Origin: Paraglaciecola sp. L1A13
GTDB taxonomy: Bacteria > Pseudomonadota > Gammaproteobacteria > Enterobacterales > Alteromonadaceae
Direction: 5' to 3'
Assembly (NCBI RefSeq): GCF_009796745.1
Contig: NZ_CP047024.1
Span: 2,542,001 to 2,606,000 of the forward strand
DNA length: 64,000 nucleotides
In this document: positions 35,761 to 43,518 of the stretch, one piece after another
Layout of the letters: each line of letters opens with the position of its first letter
Numbering within the stretch: the stretch's first letter is position 1
Notes under the pieces: generated by a model
Told to the model about the DNA's origin: nothing
The model's database searches: none
What the model saw: only the letters and a program-made list of their open reading frames with translations
Made by a program: the position numbers and the translations under genes

Positions 35761-36756
35761 TTATAACCAATTAGTTAATTTAACACCTATGCCTAAACGT
35801 TCTGTGTGATGGTTATAATATATTAAGCTTTCTCCGTAGCCATTAAAGTACTCAATGTAGCCACGCAAGTGTTTGGTAATCGGAAAGGTCCAGCCTAACT
35901 GAATAGCTCCGCGATTTTCACTTCTGAAGTTATTTCTAAAGATTAGCTCTAGTGTTTGGTGGTCTGAAATATTCCACAAGCCCCCTATTTCACCATACCC
36001 CATATAGCGCTCAATAAATGGGTTGTCATCACCACTTGAATCATCTGGCGTTATTTTCTGATCTTCTGGGATGCGCCACCAAGTCCGCAGACCCCAAGTA
36101 ACATTGGCATTTTGCGCAAAGGTTACACCGCCAATGATTCGATTCCAACTGCGGGATAAATCTCCTGTTTGACCATTAGACTGGTGGTTTAATGAAACAT
36201 ACGTTTGCTCGATTGGCAGGCCAAGAAGTGACCATGTCCGACTATAGTTAAAAATAATTTCTGGTTCGTAGTTAGTTTCTCTAAAAGGCGCCGATATTTC
36301 ACCGTTATACGCTTGCCAATAACTTATCGCAGTAAAGGCAACTTGCACATCTAGCCCATCCCACATAAGGTTTTCGACAGCCAAATACTTTAGCGATATT
36401 TGAAATTTTGCTTCGCTATCTTGATACTTTTCGGCTTTTGAATCCCCAACATAGGGACGTTTACTGATATTCGCAAACGTAATCGGTAGAAGGTAGTTTG
36501 GTTTGTGAGGCAATAATGCAAATGGATTCAATGACGCGCGGTGTTCAAGGCGGTCCCGTTTGCGCACTCTGTTATCATTGTTGCTTGAACAAATAGCACG
36601 TAACTCACCTAATGTGATGCTATCGTCAGAAAGCTCAATTTGTTTGAGCATGCATTGCTCGATGGTTTTTTGGCCTGTCCCCAACTGTTGGGCGATGGCG
36701 CCTGCCGATGTGAACGCGAGCGCACATGAAAGCGTATAATTTATGATTGGTTGCAC
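35761..36756 (-). CDS. pldA: Outer-membrane phospholipase A
   Basis: 331 residues: signal peptide (about 1-22, cleaved after GAIAQ region), a short N-terminal extension, then a 12-strand barrel. Catalytic segment NHQSNGQTGDLSRSWNR carries the His-Ser pair (H and S two apart) and the downstream Asn of the OMPLA triad. Calcium-dependent dimer that hydrolyses misplaced phospholipids in the outer leaflet. Monocistronic; it follows a hybrid kinase gene on the other strand. Confidence 0.92.
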   Translation of the reverse strand: MQPIINYTLSCALAFTSAGAIAQQLGTGQKTIEQCMLKQIELSDDSITLGELRAICSSNNDNRVRKRDRLEHRASLNPFALLPHKPNYLLPITFANISKRPYVGDSKAEKYQDSEAKFQISLKYLAVENLMWDGLDVQVAFTAISYWQAYNGEISAPFRETNYEPEIIFNYSRTWSLLGLPIEQTYVSLNHQSNGQTGDLSRSWNRIIGGVTFAQNANVTWGLRTWWRIPEDQKITPDDSSGDDNPFIERYMGYGEIGGLWNISDHQTLELIFRNNFRSENRGAIQLGWTFPITKHLRGYIEYFNGYGESLIYYNHHTERLGIGVKLTNWL

Positions 36757-36853
36757 ATGAAATACCTGAGTAAAGTTATCTACCTAAAAACATTATCTTG
36801 CAGGTATCACCTGCTTGTACCAGTGTTCAGCATACTTGAGCATAAATATTATG

Positions 36854-36883
36854 CCATAAAAAAGGCACTCATATGAGTGCCTT
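36854..36883 (-). terminator. Rho-independent terminator of the OmpA/OprF-like gene
   Basis: Perfect palindrome AAGGCACTCATATGAGTGCCTT (36862-36883) followed on the minus strand by TTTTTTATG; 58 bases after the stop at 36941. Confidence 0.9.
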
Positions 36884-36940
36884 AGATAAGAAGATGGTCT
36901 TCGCATTCACTGATAAAAACAGTAAAGACGAATAAAAAGA

Positions 36941-38038
36941 CTATTTTGTGATGGCTATTTTTACTGTTGCCGTTACATACGCTTCGATACGACGGTTTTT
37001 CTGATTGGCTTGAGGCGTATTAGCGTTATCTAATAACTTCGTTTCGCCATAACCAACCGCTTCTAGACGTGAGCCTTCAATGGTGTATTTTTCCATCAAA
37101 TATTCACGTACTGCATTTGCACGTTCAACAGACAACTTCATGTTGTATTCGTCGGTGCCAGGTGCAGATGCATAACCTTCGATAACTGCATCTGTACTGC
37201 CATAACGACGCATAAAATCAACAAAATCTTCAACGCTGGCCACATCAATGTTTTTCACCTTGCTCGAGTTATTATCGAACAATATTTTCAATGACATCGT
37301 CAATGACTCTTCGGTAAAGACACTACAGCCCTTAGCATCAACTTTATCGTTTATAGGCGTATTGGCACACTGGTCCATTGTGTCAGCTACACCATCATTA
37401 TCACTATCGATACTAAGTGCACAGCCATCAGAGTTTACTGCCACCCCATATGGCGTGTTCGGGCAAAGATCGCGTTGGTCGATAACACCATCTTTATCTG
37501 AATCTTTGCTAACGTTTTGTGAACCTGAATTACCAAAGCTATAAGCCACACCTAATTTTGCACTGTATTCAGGGTTGCCTTGACCGAAGTCATAATAACC
37601 AGCAAGCTCAGTGACTACTTTCCATTTATCATTTAACGTCCAGTGCGCACCTAAACCTAAATCAGCCATGCGATAGCTTTCATCTAAATGTTGGTTCTTC
37701 AAACCACCAAAGATGTAATAGTTACTCTGGTCAATAAAATAAAGGGCATCGACACCGATACGTTCGCCGGTAATGTTACCGCTGCCACGTTCTGCATCTA
37801 GGTCAAGTTTGGCGAACTCGAAACGAAAACCCCAATCAGGATTTAGCTTCATACCAATTTCCGCGCCCCACCCCATTCCACTGTCGTAAGCGGTATTTGG
37901 TTCGAATTTCTCTGGGTAAACTGAGTAATACTCACCAAAGAGTGCGCCCCAGATTTCTTTTTCTGATGACTCTTGAGCATTGGCAAACGAACCTATGAAG
38001 GCAAGAGATACAGCGAGTGCAAGTGTGTGTTTCTTCAT
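36941..38038 (-). CDS. OprF/OmpA-family porin with calcium-type thrombospondin repeats
   Basis: 365 residues from ATG 38038 (GGAGA ribosome site); the in-frame extension to 38149 overlaps a promoter and is rejected. Signal peptide 1-21 (SFANA), N-terminal eight-strand barrel to about 170, then two thrombospondin type 3 repeats (DSDKDGVIDQRDLCPNT and DSDNDGVADTMDQCANT), then an OmpA C-terminal peptidoglycan-binding domain (about 245-365, EGYASAPGTDEYN). This is the OprF layout. A conserved ECF promoter lies 84 bases upstream, as at Pseudomonas oprF. Confidence 0.9.
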   Translation of the reverse strand: MKKHTLALAVSLAFIGSFANAQESSEKEIWGALFGEYYSVYPEKFEPNTAYDSGMGWGAEIGMKLNPDWGFRFEFAKLDLDAERGSGNITGERIGVDALYFIDQSNYYIFGGLKNQHLDESYRMADLGLGAHWTLNDKWKVVTELAGYYDFGQGNPEYSAKLGVAYSFGNSGSQNVSKDSDKDGVIDQRDLCPNTPYGVAVNSDGCALSIDSDNDGVADTMDQCANTPINDKVDAKGCSVFTEESLTMSLKILFDNNSSKVKNIDVASVEDFVDFMRRYGSTDAVIEGYASAPGTDEYNMKLSVERANAVREYLMEKYTIEGSRLEAVGYGETKLLDNANTPQANQKNRRIEAYVTATVKIAITK

Positions 38039-38121
38039 TTTATTCTCCATTAAATATTTATGATTTTTTATATTATTAGTTTCGCTCACAGCGAGGGCAT
38101 TTAAGCGAATAATTTGATCAA

Positions 38122-38150
38122 TAGACGAGGCCCTAGCAAAATTAGTCACA
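38122..38150 (-). promoter_or_regulatory. ECF sigma promoter P1, upstream of the OprF-like gene
   Basis: Minus strand: -35 TGTGACT (38144-38150), 16-base spacer, -10 CGTCTA (38122-38127). Same motif and spacer as P2-P4. Predicted start near 38115 gives a leader of about 77 bases. Confidence 0.82.
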
Positions 38151-38156
38151 TTATTT

Positions 38157-38363
38157 TTATTTATTTTTCCCCGGCAGCAATTTTCTAAATGGAACCAAAG
38201 CGCCGATCACTATCCCTATTAATAATGTGCTTAAAATAAGGAGTAAACGCGGCATAGAGAAATCCCAAAATAGGAAGCTTACATAATCTAATTGCATATT
38301 TTGTAGGACGAAAATCACAAACAAAACGGCTAGTGCTAGATAAGCATATTGTCTTTTACTCAT
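38157..38363 (-). CDS. LapA-domain inner-membrane protein
   Basis: 68 residues with two membrane helices (about 5-22 and 39-60) and a basic tail (FRKLLPGKNK), matching the DUF1049/LapA_dom size and pattern. Function in most species is unclear; the E. coli relative works with LapB in lipopolysaccharide control. Here it stands alone behind ECF promoter P2 and just before P1, so it belongs to the envelope-stress set rather than to a lapAB pair. Confidence 0.8.
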   Translation of the reverse strand: MSKRQYAYLALAVLFVIFVLQNMQLDYVSFLFWDFSMPRLLLILSTLLIGIVIGALVPFRKLLPGKNK

Positions 38364-38417
38364 TGGTTATTCCTTCGAAAATGCGCACATATGCGCTCAC
38401 ATAACGTTATTAGCTAA

Positions 38418-38446
38418 TAGACGTTAGGTATTTTGATAAAGTCACA
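38418..38446 (-). promoter_or_regulatory. ECF sigma promoter P2, upstream of the LapA-domain gene
   Basis: Minus strand: -35 TGTGACT (38440-38446), 16-base spacer, -10 CGTCTA (38418-38423). Predicted start near 38411, leader about 48 bases. Confidence 0.82.
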
Positions 38447-38494
38447 TTCTGAAGGTTATTTAGATAAATATTTGTGCTGAGGTGATTAGGGCGG

Positions 38495-39031
38495 CTAAAG
38501 AGAAACTTCTGATTTTACTTTATCAAGGGCACGGTAGTAACGCATTTTACTGGCACTTAGCGCTAAACCTAATTGCGCGCTAATTTCTTCGAAAGAACAT
38601 TCCAACACGGCTTTCATTACCACTATTTCTCTGTCAACAGGGTCGAGATTCACCAGCATTTTCTCTGTAGCACCAAGATCTAGCTCTTCTTCTGTTTCTG
38701 GCTCTTCCTGATTTAATAGATGACTAATATCGTCGACTCGCTTCTTTTCACGTAAGACGTCCATGGCCGTATTACGTGCAATGGTCACAACCCAAGGGAA
38801 AAATTTATCGTGCTCTTTCAGTTGCTCTAATTTATGCCACGCAGTCATAAACGTATCTTGCAAAACATCATCGACTAAAGAGGGGTTGTACGATACTTTC
38901 GCCGCAATATAGGCTGCTATTTTAGCTTGATAGCGGCCATACAATTTAGCAAACGCCAACGATGCATCGCCGCGGCGCTGCAAAGTACGTTTAACTAATT
39001 GAATATCTGTTAGATGCTGCAAATCAGTCAA
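38495..39031 (-). CDS. ECF RNA polymerase sigma factor, SigX-like
   Basis: 178 residues. Region 2 (about 22-92) with the -10 recognition helix DVLQDTFMTAWHKLEQ and VTIARNTAMDVLR; region 4 (about 120-175) with the -35 helix CSFEEISAQLGLALSASKMRYYRALDKVK. No anti-sigma gene is adjacent. The order sigma gene, mechanosensitive channel, OprF-like porin equals cmpX-sigX-oprF of Pseudomonas. Third gene of an operon headed by promoter P3, implying positive autoregulation. Confidence 0.88.
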   Translation of the reverse strand: MTDLQHLTDIQLVKRTLQRRGDASLAFAKLYGRYQAKIAAYIAAKVSYNPSLVDDVLQDTFMTAWHKLEQLKEHDKFFPWVVTIARNTAMDVLREKKRVDDISHLLNQEEPETEEELDLGATEKMLVNLDPVDREIVVMKAVLECSFEEISAQLGLALSASKMRYYRALDKVKSEVSL

Positions 39032-39045
39032 ACCTTACATTATTG

Positions 39046-39876
39046 CTAATGTATGGTCAGGCCGTCTAAAAATGATTTATTGTCGATGACCTTTAAGGTT
39101 TCATCATTGGCACGGATAATCGTCACCACCGCAGTAATTTCGACGATTTCACCTTTGATACCGGCTTTAGTCGTAACGGTATCCCCTACTTTCACAGTAT
39201 CTGATACGTATAAAGAGTAAATAATATTTTGCGAAGCTTCGCGACTACCCAAACCTAAAGATATCGCAGTGCCAACCCCGAGCGTTGCCAGTGCAATAGC
39301 AATAATAGTATCCAGCAGCACCGTATCAATATCTAGCTGGTTGATGGTCAAAGACAGCGTTAAAATCGCAACCAAGCCATACGCTGCTTTCGATAGCGGA
39401 CGAGCGAAATCAAAATCAGCCGCTTTAGCTGCATTGAAAATAGCATTTTTAATCAGATTAGCCGCGGCGAGACCAAACAGCAAAATAAGTGTCGCAGCAA
39501 TGATTTTAGGAATGAAACGTAGGAACTGATCCATTGTTTCGCCTAACTGTGATAGGCCCAGAGAGTCGGCAGCGGTCACAATAAAAATTAAAAAGGTTAT
39601 CCAGAAAATAAGCATCGCTAAGGTACTTGAAACCGAAACTTGGCTACCGAACTTCGAAAGTTGCTGGTCTATACCTGTGGCTTTTGCAAGCTTATCTAGC
39701 CCCACTTTTTTCAATATAGAAAATACCGCAAAACGCAGGACTCTAGATATAAAATAACCAACCAGCAATATAATGGCTGCGGCAAATAGTGAGGGTATAA
39801 ACGCGGCAACTTCCGCTAATAAGGTAGCAAGCGAACCCGAAACCGCTTCAAACCAGATACTGATGTTTTCGTTCAT
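39046..39876 (-). CDS. MscS-type mechanosensitive channel, CmpX-like
   Basis: 276 residues: three to four membrane helices in the first 170 residues, the pore helix region GVGTAISLGLGSREASQNI, then the short beta domain (VKVGDTVTTKAGIKGEIVEI). It lacks the large C-terminal vestibule, as CmpX does. In Pseudomonas CmpX modulates SigX activity in response to membrane tension. It ends 14 bases before the sigma gene and overlaps the upstream small gene by 4 bases (39873-39876). Confidence 0.87.
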   Translation of the reverse strand: MNENISIWFEAVSGSLATLLAEVAAFIPSLFAAAIILLVGYFISRVLRFAVFSILKKVGLDKLAKATGIDQQLSKFGSQVSVSSTLAMLIFWITFLIFIVTAADSLGLSQLGETMDQFLRFIPKIIAATLILLFGLAAANLIKNAIFNAAKAADFDFARPLSKAAYGLVAILTLSLTINQLDIDTVLLDTIIAIALATLGVGTAISLGLGSREASQNIIYSLYVSDTVKVGDTVTTKAGIKGEIVEITAVVTIIRANDETLKVIDNKSFLDGLTIH

Positions 39877-40106
39877 TGGGGTTTAACCTTTTTCTTTAAG
39901 AGTTTTTTACTGTGGCTCATCATTAAAGGGGCAAATAGAGTCAATAGCATAGAAAAAACACCGTGTACGCCAAGACGAACGAACTCTTTCGATTTTTCTT
40001 GTTTAAATACTTTTGCGGCTAGTGCCTCTGGTTCTGGGAGGATCTGATTGGACAGCACTTCCTCAGCGAGTTTTCGCTCAAACTCCTGATAATTCTCTTT
40101 ACTCAT
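39873..40106 (-). CDS. Small membrane protein heading the sigma operon
   Basis: 77 residues. A charged N-terminal half (EFERKLAEEVLSNQILPEPEAL) and one hydrophobic segment (about 45-65, GVHGVFSMLLTLFAPLMM), then a lysine-rich tail. No family recognised. It is the first gene of the operon below promoter P3 and overlaps the channel gene by ATGA. Because no anti-sigma gene is present, this membrane protein is a candidate regulator of the sigma factor; that is inference. Confidence 0.75.
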   Translation of the reverse strand: MSKENYQEFERKLAEEVLSNQILPEPEALAAKVFKQEKSKEFVRLGVHGVFSMLLTLFAPLMMSHSKKLLKKKVKPQ

Positions 40107-40187
40107 GTATTTTCTCCTATTGGAAAGAGCATGTTGATAAGCGTTCCCATCAAAATGGATACTATCATTTGATGTTTACTTAAATAC

Positions 40188-40216
40188 TGGACGGCCAACG
40201 GGTCTAGAAAGTCACA
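40188..40216 (-). promoter_or_regulatory. ECF sigma promoter P3, upstream of the sigma operon
   Basis: Minus strand: -35 TGTGACT (40210-40216), 16-base spacer, -10 CGTCCA (40188-40193). Predicted start near 40181, leader about 75 bases. Confidence 0.8.
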
Positions 40217-40283
40217 TTATTAACGGTAAATTTTTTAATATCGTTACTCATTTACAAAATTACGTGAATAAGAATGACAAATG

Positions 40284-40312
40284 TGTGACTTTCTATTGTT
40301 TAATCACGTCTT
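40284..40312 (+). promoter_or_regulatory. ECF sigma promoter P4, upstream of the CNNM-type gene
   Basis: Plus strand: -35 TGTGACT (40284-40290), 16-base spacer, -10 CGTCTT (40307-40312), divergent from P3. Predicted start near 40319, leader about 86 bases. Confidence 0.8.
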
Positions 40313-40404
40313 ATCTTAGCAATGTATGCATGCATGCAAGGTAAATTCTGTGTTCGAATATATAATAAAATTAAAAGCTTAGCTTCTTACTTACGAGAAA
40401 TAAC

Positions 40405-41478
40405 ATGACTGTAGATATATTAATTTGGTTGGGAATAGCGTTTTGTGTGACTCAGTCAGCTATTTTTTCTGGTTTAAACTTAGCCTTCTTTAGCCTAAGT
40501 CGCTTGCAATTAGATGTGGAGGCCAAACAAGGTAATGCAAACGCGGCGGTGATCCTATCCATGCGCGAAGACTCTAACTTTTTACTTTCAACCATTTTAT
40601 GGGGCAATGTATCAATTAACGTGCTGCTGACGTTATTGTCTGACTCCGTATTGGCTGGCATGTATTCGTTTATGTTTTCTACGATAGTCATTACATTTCT
40701 AGGTGAGATTTTCCCACAAGCCTACTTTTCACGTAATGCATTGCAAGTGGCGTCTAAACTGACTCCTATTATTCGTTTCTATCAGGTATTGCTATTTATT
40801 GTGGCGAAACCAACGGCGTTAATTTTAGACGGTTGGCTAGGTCGTGAAGGTATTACTTATTTTCGAGAGAAAGAATTAACCGCTATTATTAATGCCCATA
40901 TCGAAGCTGATGAGACAGATGTTGAGCATGTGCAAGGTGTAGGCGCCCTTAACTTTTTGCAGATAGATAACATCACCGTAAATGAAGAAGGCGAAGTGAT
41001 TGATCCTAAAAGCATGTTAACCATGCCCTGCAAACTCGATTTGCCCCTATTACCGGAACAAGGTAGTGAAGGTTTTACTGACTTCGTTGATGCGGTAAAT
41101 GCGTCAGGTCATAAATGGGTTCTGCTACTCGATGAGCAGAAAAATCCGTTGCTTATGTTAGATGCTGATGGATTTATCCGCGCAACGTTAGTCGACAATG
41201 CTCCTTGCGACCCTTACAGCTTCTGCCATCGCCCCCTTATCATTGAAGATGAAAATTGTACCTTAGGCGATGCCATGCAACGTTTGAAGATTACGCAGGA
41301 CATTGACGCCAGTTCTGATGAAGTACTGCACGCAGACGTTATAGTCGTTTGGTCTTCCCATTCACCTCGCTTAATCACAGGCGCCGATATATTAGGCCGA
41401 TTACTCAAAGGAATTGGACGCCCCTCTTCACCTATTGATGCGCTGGAACAAAAAGTGAAAGAGGCATCGGCTGATTAA
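40405..41478 (+). CDS. CNNM/DUF21-family membrane protein (HlyC/CorC type)
   Basis: 357 residues. DUF21 domain with three to four membrane helices (about 1-150, FFSLSRLQLDVE and GEIFPQAYFSRN motifs) followed by a degenerate cytoplasmic CBS-like region; the usual C-terminal CorC_HlyC domain is absent. Family members relate to magnesium or cobalt handling. The gene is divergent from the sigma operon and has its own ECF promoter (P4), which places it in the same envelope or ion-stress regulon. Confidence 0.83.
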   Translation: MTVDILIWLGIAFCVTQSAIFSGLNLAFFSLSRLQLDVEAKQGNANAAVILSMREDSNFLLSTILWGNVSINVLLTLLSDSVLAGMYSFMFSTIVITFLGEIFPQAYFSRNALQVASKLTPIIRFYQVLLFIVAKPTALILDGWLGREGITYFREKELTAIINAHIEADETDVEHVQGVGALNFLQIDNITVNEEGEVIDPKSMLTMPCKLDLPLLPEQGSEGFTDFVDAVNASGHKWVLLLDEQKNPLLMLDADGFIRATLVDNAPCDPYSFCHRPLIIEDENCTLGDAMQRLKITQDIDASSDEVLHADVIVVWSSHSPRLITGADILGRLLKGIGRPSSPIDALEQKVKEASAD

Positions 41479-41780
41479 GGCACCGTTGCCTTCGGGCTAC
41501 ACTGTTATTCTAATATCTGATTGCATTATCGCACTGATATTCCTTGCCAGCACAAGGGTCATCAGTGCTCACTACCTCGTCGATAAACGCTTGTTGCAAA
41601 GGTAAAGTTTTAAAGGCATTAAGAACTAAGGCGCGATCATCAACTATTCTCATTTCCATTCGCTATCTATATGAAATAAAAGCTTTTTTTGATTTAACTA
41701 AGTTTGTAATCTATACTCGTCGAATTAGTTGATAGATAAGCCAAATGCGTGCTTATTAGAGTTTGTTTATAGGTGAAATT
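41479..41780 (+). other. Gene-free stretch before the bacterioferritin genes
   Basis: No convincing frame; a 62-codon plus-strand frame (41544-41732) has no ribosome site. The last 60 bases are AT-rich and probably carry the bfr promoter. No clear Fur box was found. Confidence 0.4.
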
Positions 41781-42260
41781 ATGCTGCGCAGTAAAAAAGT
41801 CATATCTGCTTTAAATGAGGTGTTAACCGGCGAACTCACGTCGATTAACCAGTATTTTCTGCATGCTAGAATGTATAAAAATTGGGGCTTAAACGCCTTG
41901 GACAAAAAGTGTTATAAAAAGTCCATCAAAGATATGAAACAAGCCGACGCGGTCATTGAACGAATACTTTTTTTACAGGGGCTGCCGAACTTACAAATGC
42001 TCGGTAAATTGCTTATTGGCGAAGAAACCGAAGAAATGCTGCAATGTGATATGACATTTCAGTTGGCTCAGATCCCCGTTTTAAAAAACGCCATTAGCTT
42101 GTGCGAACAAGAACAGGATTATGTCTCCCGCGAATTGTTAGAAGATATTTTAGAATACGAAGAAGACCATTTAGATTGGTTAGAAACTCAGCAATATCAA
42201 ATTTCGAATATGGGCTTACAGAACTATCTTCAAGCTCAAGTTATTGAAGGAGAAGCCTAA
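41781..42260 (+). CDS. Bacterioferritin subunit with haem ligand but reduced ferroxidase site
   Basis: 159 residues from ATG 41781; a TTG at 41763 is in frame but ATAGGTGAA just before 41781 favours the ATG. In E. coli numbering E18, Y25, E127 and H130 are kept, but position 51 is Asp, 54 is Gln and 94 is Gln, so the di-iron centre is incomplete. The haem-bridging M52 is present. This is the haem-binding, non-catalytic type of subunit in two-subunit bacterioferritins. The next gene supplies the missing centre; their start and stop overlap by one base (TAATG). Confidence 0.9.
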   Translation: MLRSKKVISALNEVLTGELTSINQYFLHARMYKNWGLNALDKKCYKKSIKDMKQADAVIERILFLQGLPNLQMLGKLLIGEETEEMLQCDMTFQLAQIPVLKNAISLCEQEQDYVSRELLEDILEYEEDHLDWLETQQYQISNMGLQNYLQAQVIEGEA

Positions 42261-42727
42261 TGCAAGGTAAAAGTAATGTTATATCGGGTTTAAATGCCCT
42301 GCTCGCTTATGAACTGGCAGCCATGGATCAATACTTTGTACATTCTCAAATGTATCTAGATTGGGGCTTGCATAAACTTTATGAACGCATTAATCATGAA
42401 TTTGACGATGAAAAAGGCCATGCAACTAAACTGATAGAACGGATATTGTTTCTTGAAGGTACACCAAACATGGTTGACCGTGATGGGCTAATTATCGGTA
42501 CCGACGTACCTTCTATGCTTGAAAGCGATTTGCGGGTTGAGTATGTGGTGGGTGATAAACTCAAAGAAGTGATTGCTGTAGCTGAATCAGAGCAAGACTA
42601 CGTTACACGCGACATATTGATGGTGTTATTGGATGATACCGAAGTGGATCATGCCCACTGGTTAGAGCAACAACTCGGCCTAATCAAGCGTATTGGATTG
42701 TCTAACTATTTGCAGTCACAAATGTAA
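42260..42727 (+). CDS. Bacterioferritin subunit with full ferroxidase site but no haem ligand
   Basis: 155 residues. Complete di-iron ligands E18, Y25, E51, H54, E94 and an ExxH pair at 128/131 (one residue later than usual). Haem-ligand position 52 is lysine, so this chain should not bind haem. It complements the preceding subunit: one brings haem for electron release, the other brings ferroxidase activity. A strong terminator follows directly. Confidence 0.92.
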   Translation: MQGKSNVISGLNALLAYELAAMDQYFVHSQMYLDWGLHKLYERINHEFDDEKGHATKLIERILFLEGTPNMVDRDGLIIGTDVPSMLESDLRVEYVVGDKLKEVIAVAESEQDYVTRDILMVLLDDTEVDHAHWLEQQLGLIKRIGLSNYLQSQM

Positions 42728-42746
42728 ATTTTGTTTAATGATGTAT

Positions 42747-42784
42747 AAAAACGCCTAACCAGCTTGCTGATTAGGCGTTTTTTT
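42747..42784. terminator. Bidirectional rho-independent terminator
   Basis: Stem AAAACGCCTAA / TTAGGCGTTTT with T-runs on both sides (TTTTTTT to the right, AAAA to the left). It serves the bfr operon on the plus strand and the minus-strand gene ending at 42818. Confidence 0.92.
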
Positions 42785-42817
42785 ATACTTATTTTTTATC
42801 AAGTTAAGCAAATCTAA

Positions 42818-43279
42818 TTAATAATGTGTGTCAAAGTTAAAAAACAACCGCTTCTCGTCTAACGTAGCCGGATTAACAAAAAGTAAAACTAACTGCCAAC
42901 GCATATCTCGCTCACTGCATGCCCCTAAGAAAAAAAGATATTTAGCAGTTGTCATACCATCTTCGGTTGAGGAGGCTGTATTAATCAAAGCTGTTTGGCC
43001 CATATACATATTGATGCCTTGAATATAACTCTGCTGCAAGGTGTACTGACTGGGATAAGCCAGTTCGATATTTATTTCCTCTTCCACTTCAGCTGTTCGT
43101 AAAAGACGCCCACTAAAATCCAGTCCTTGTATTGAAACAACGCAAGTTTGCGTTTCGAACAACTGACACTGTGTTCCTTTTTGTTGCTGAACATTTTTGA
43201 CGGAATATAGGTAAGTAAAACATATTAATAATAAAATTAAGGCGAATGGCCAAAAACGAGCAATAATTAAACGATTCAA
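42818..43279 (-). CDS. Unrecognised membrane-anchored protein next to the cbb3 operon
   Basis: 153 residues: an N-terminal membrane helix (about 9-26) and a periplasmic domain with three cysteines (C38, C46 and C120) that could form a disulfide. No family recognised. It is divergent from ccoN and its start lies 20 bases from the FNR box at 43299, too near for activation but near enough for repression. A link to oxidase assembly is possible but unproven. Confidence 0.7.
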   Translation of the reverse strand: MNRLIIARFWPFALILLLICFTYLYSVKNVQQQKGTQCQLFETQTCVVSIQGLDFSGRLLRTAEVEEEINIELAYPSQYTLQQSYIQGINMYMGQTALINTASSTEDGMTTAKYLFFLGACSERDMRWQLVLLFVNPATLDEKRLFFNFDTHY

Positions 43280-43298
43280 GAGCAGCTAATTTAGTAAC

Positions 43299-43312
43299 TT
43301 GATTTGAATCAA
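43299..43312. promoter_or_regulatory. FNR box, perfect match (cbb3 oxidase operon)
   Basis: TTGATTTGAATCAA, ten of ten positions, 207 bases before ccoN. The operon start would then be near 43347, leaving a long leader of about 170 bases. Confidence 0.85.
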
Positions 43313-43518
43313 TTTTGCAATATAGAAACTGAGCTTACAAGTGAGTTTGTGCCTATCTTTTTGAGCATATTTTGATTATTATACGTGGGTTAATAACATG
43401 CTAATTTTGCGTATGGGTATAGATAACTTCGGTTAATGTGCACATACACAAAACCAACATGTTTTAGGACACACACGAGATACTCATACATCCTTATTGA
43501 AGTGGAAGATTCATTAAA

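Noticed and set aside
38098..38114. TTTGATCAAT near the OprF-like gene as a FNR box
   Set aside because: The half-sites TTGAT and ATCAA overlap with no N4 spacer, so it is not a FNR site.
41544..41732. 62-codon frame before the bacterioferritin genes
   Set aside because: No ribosome site and no recognisable protein; probably chance.
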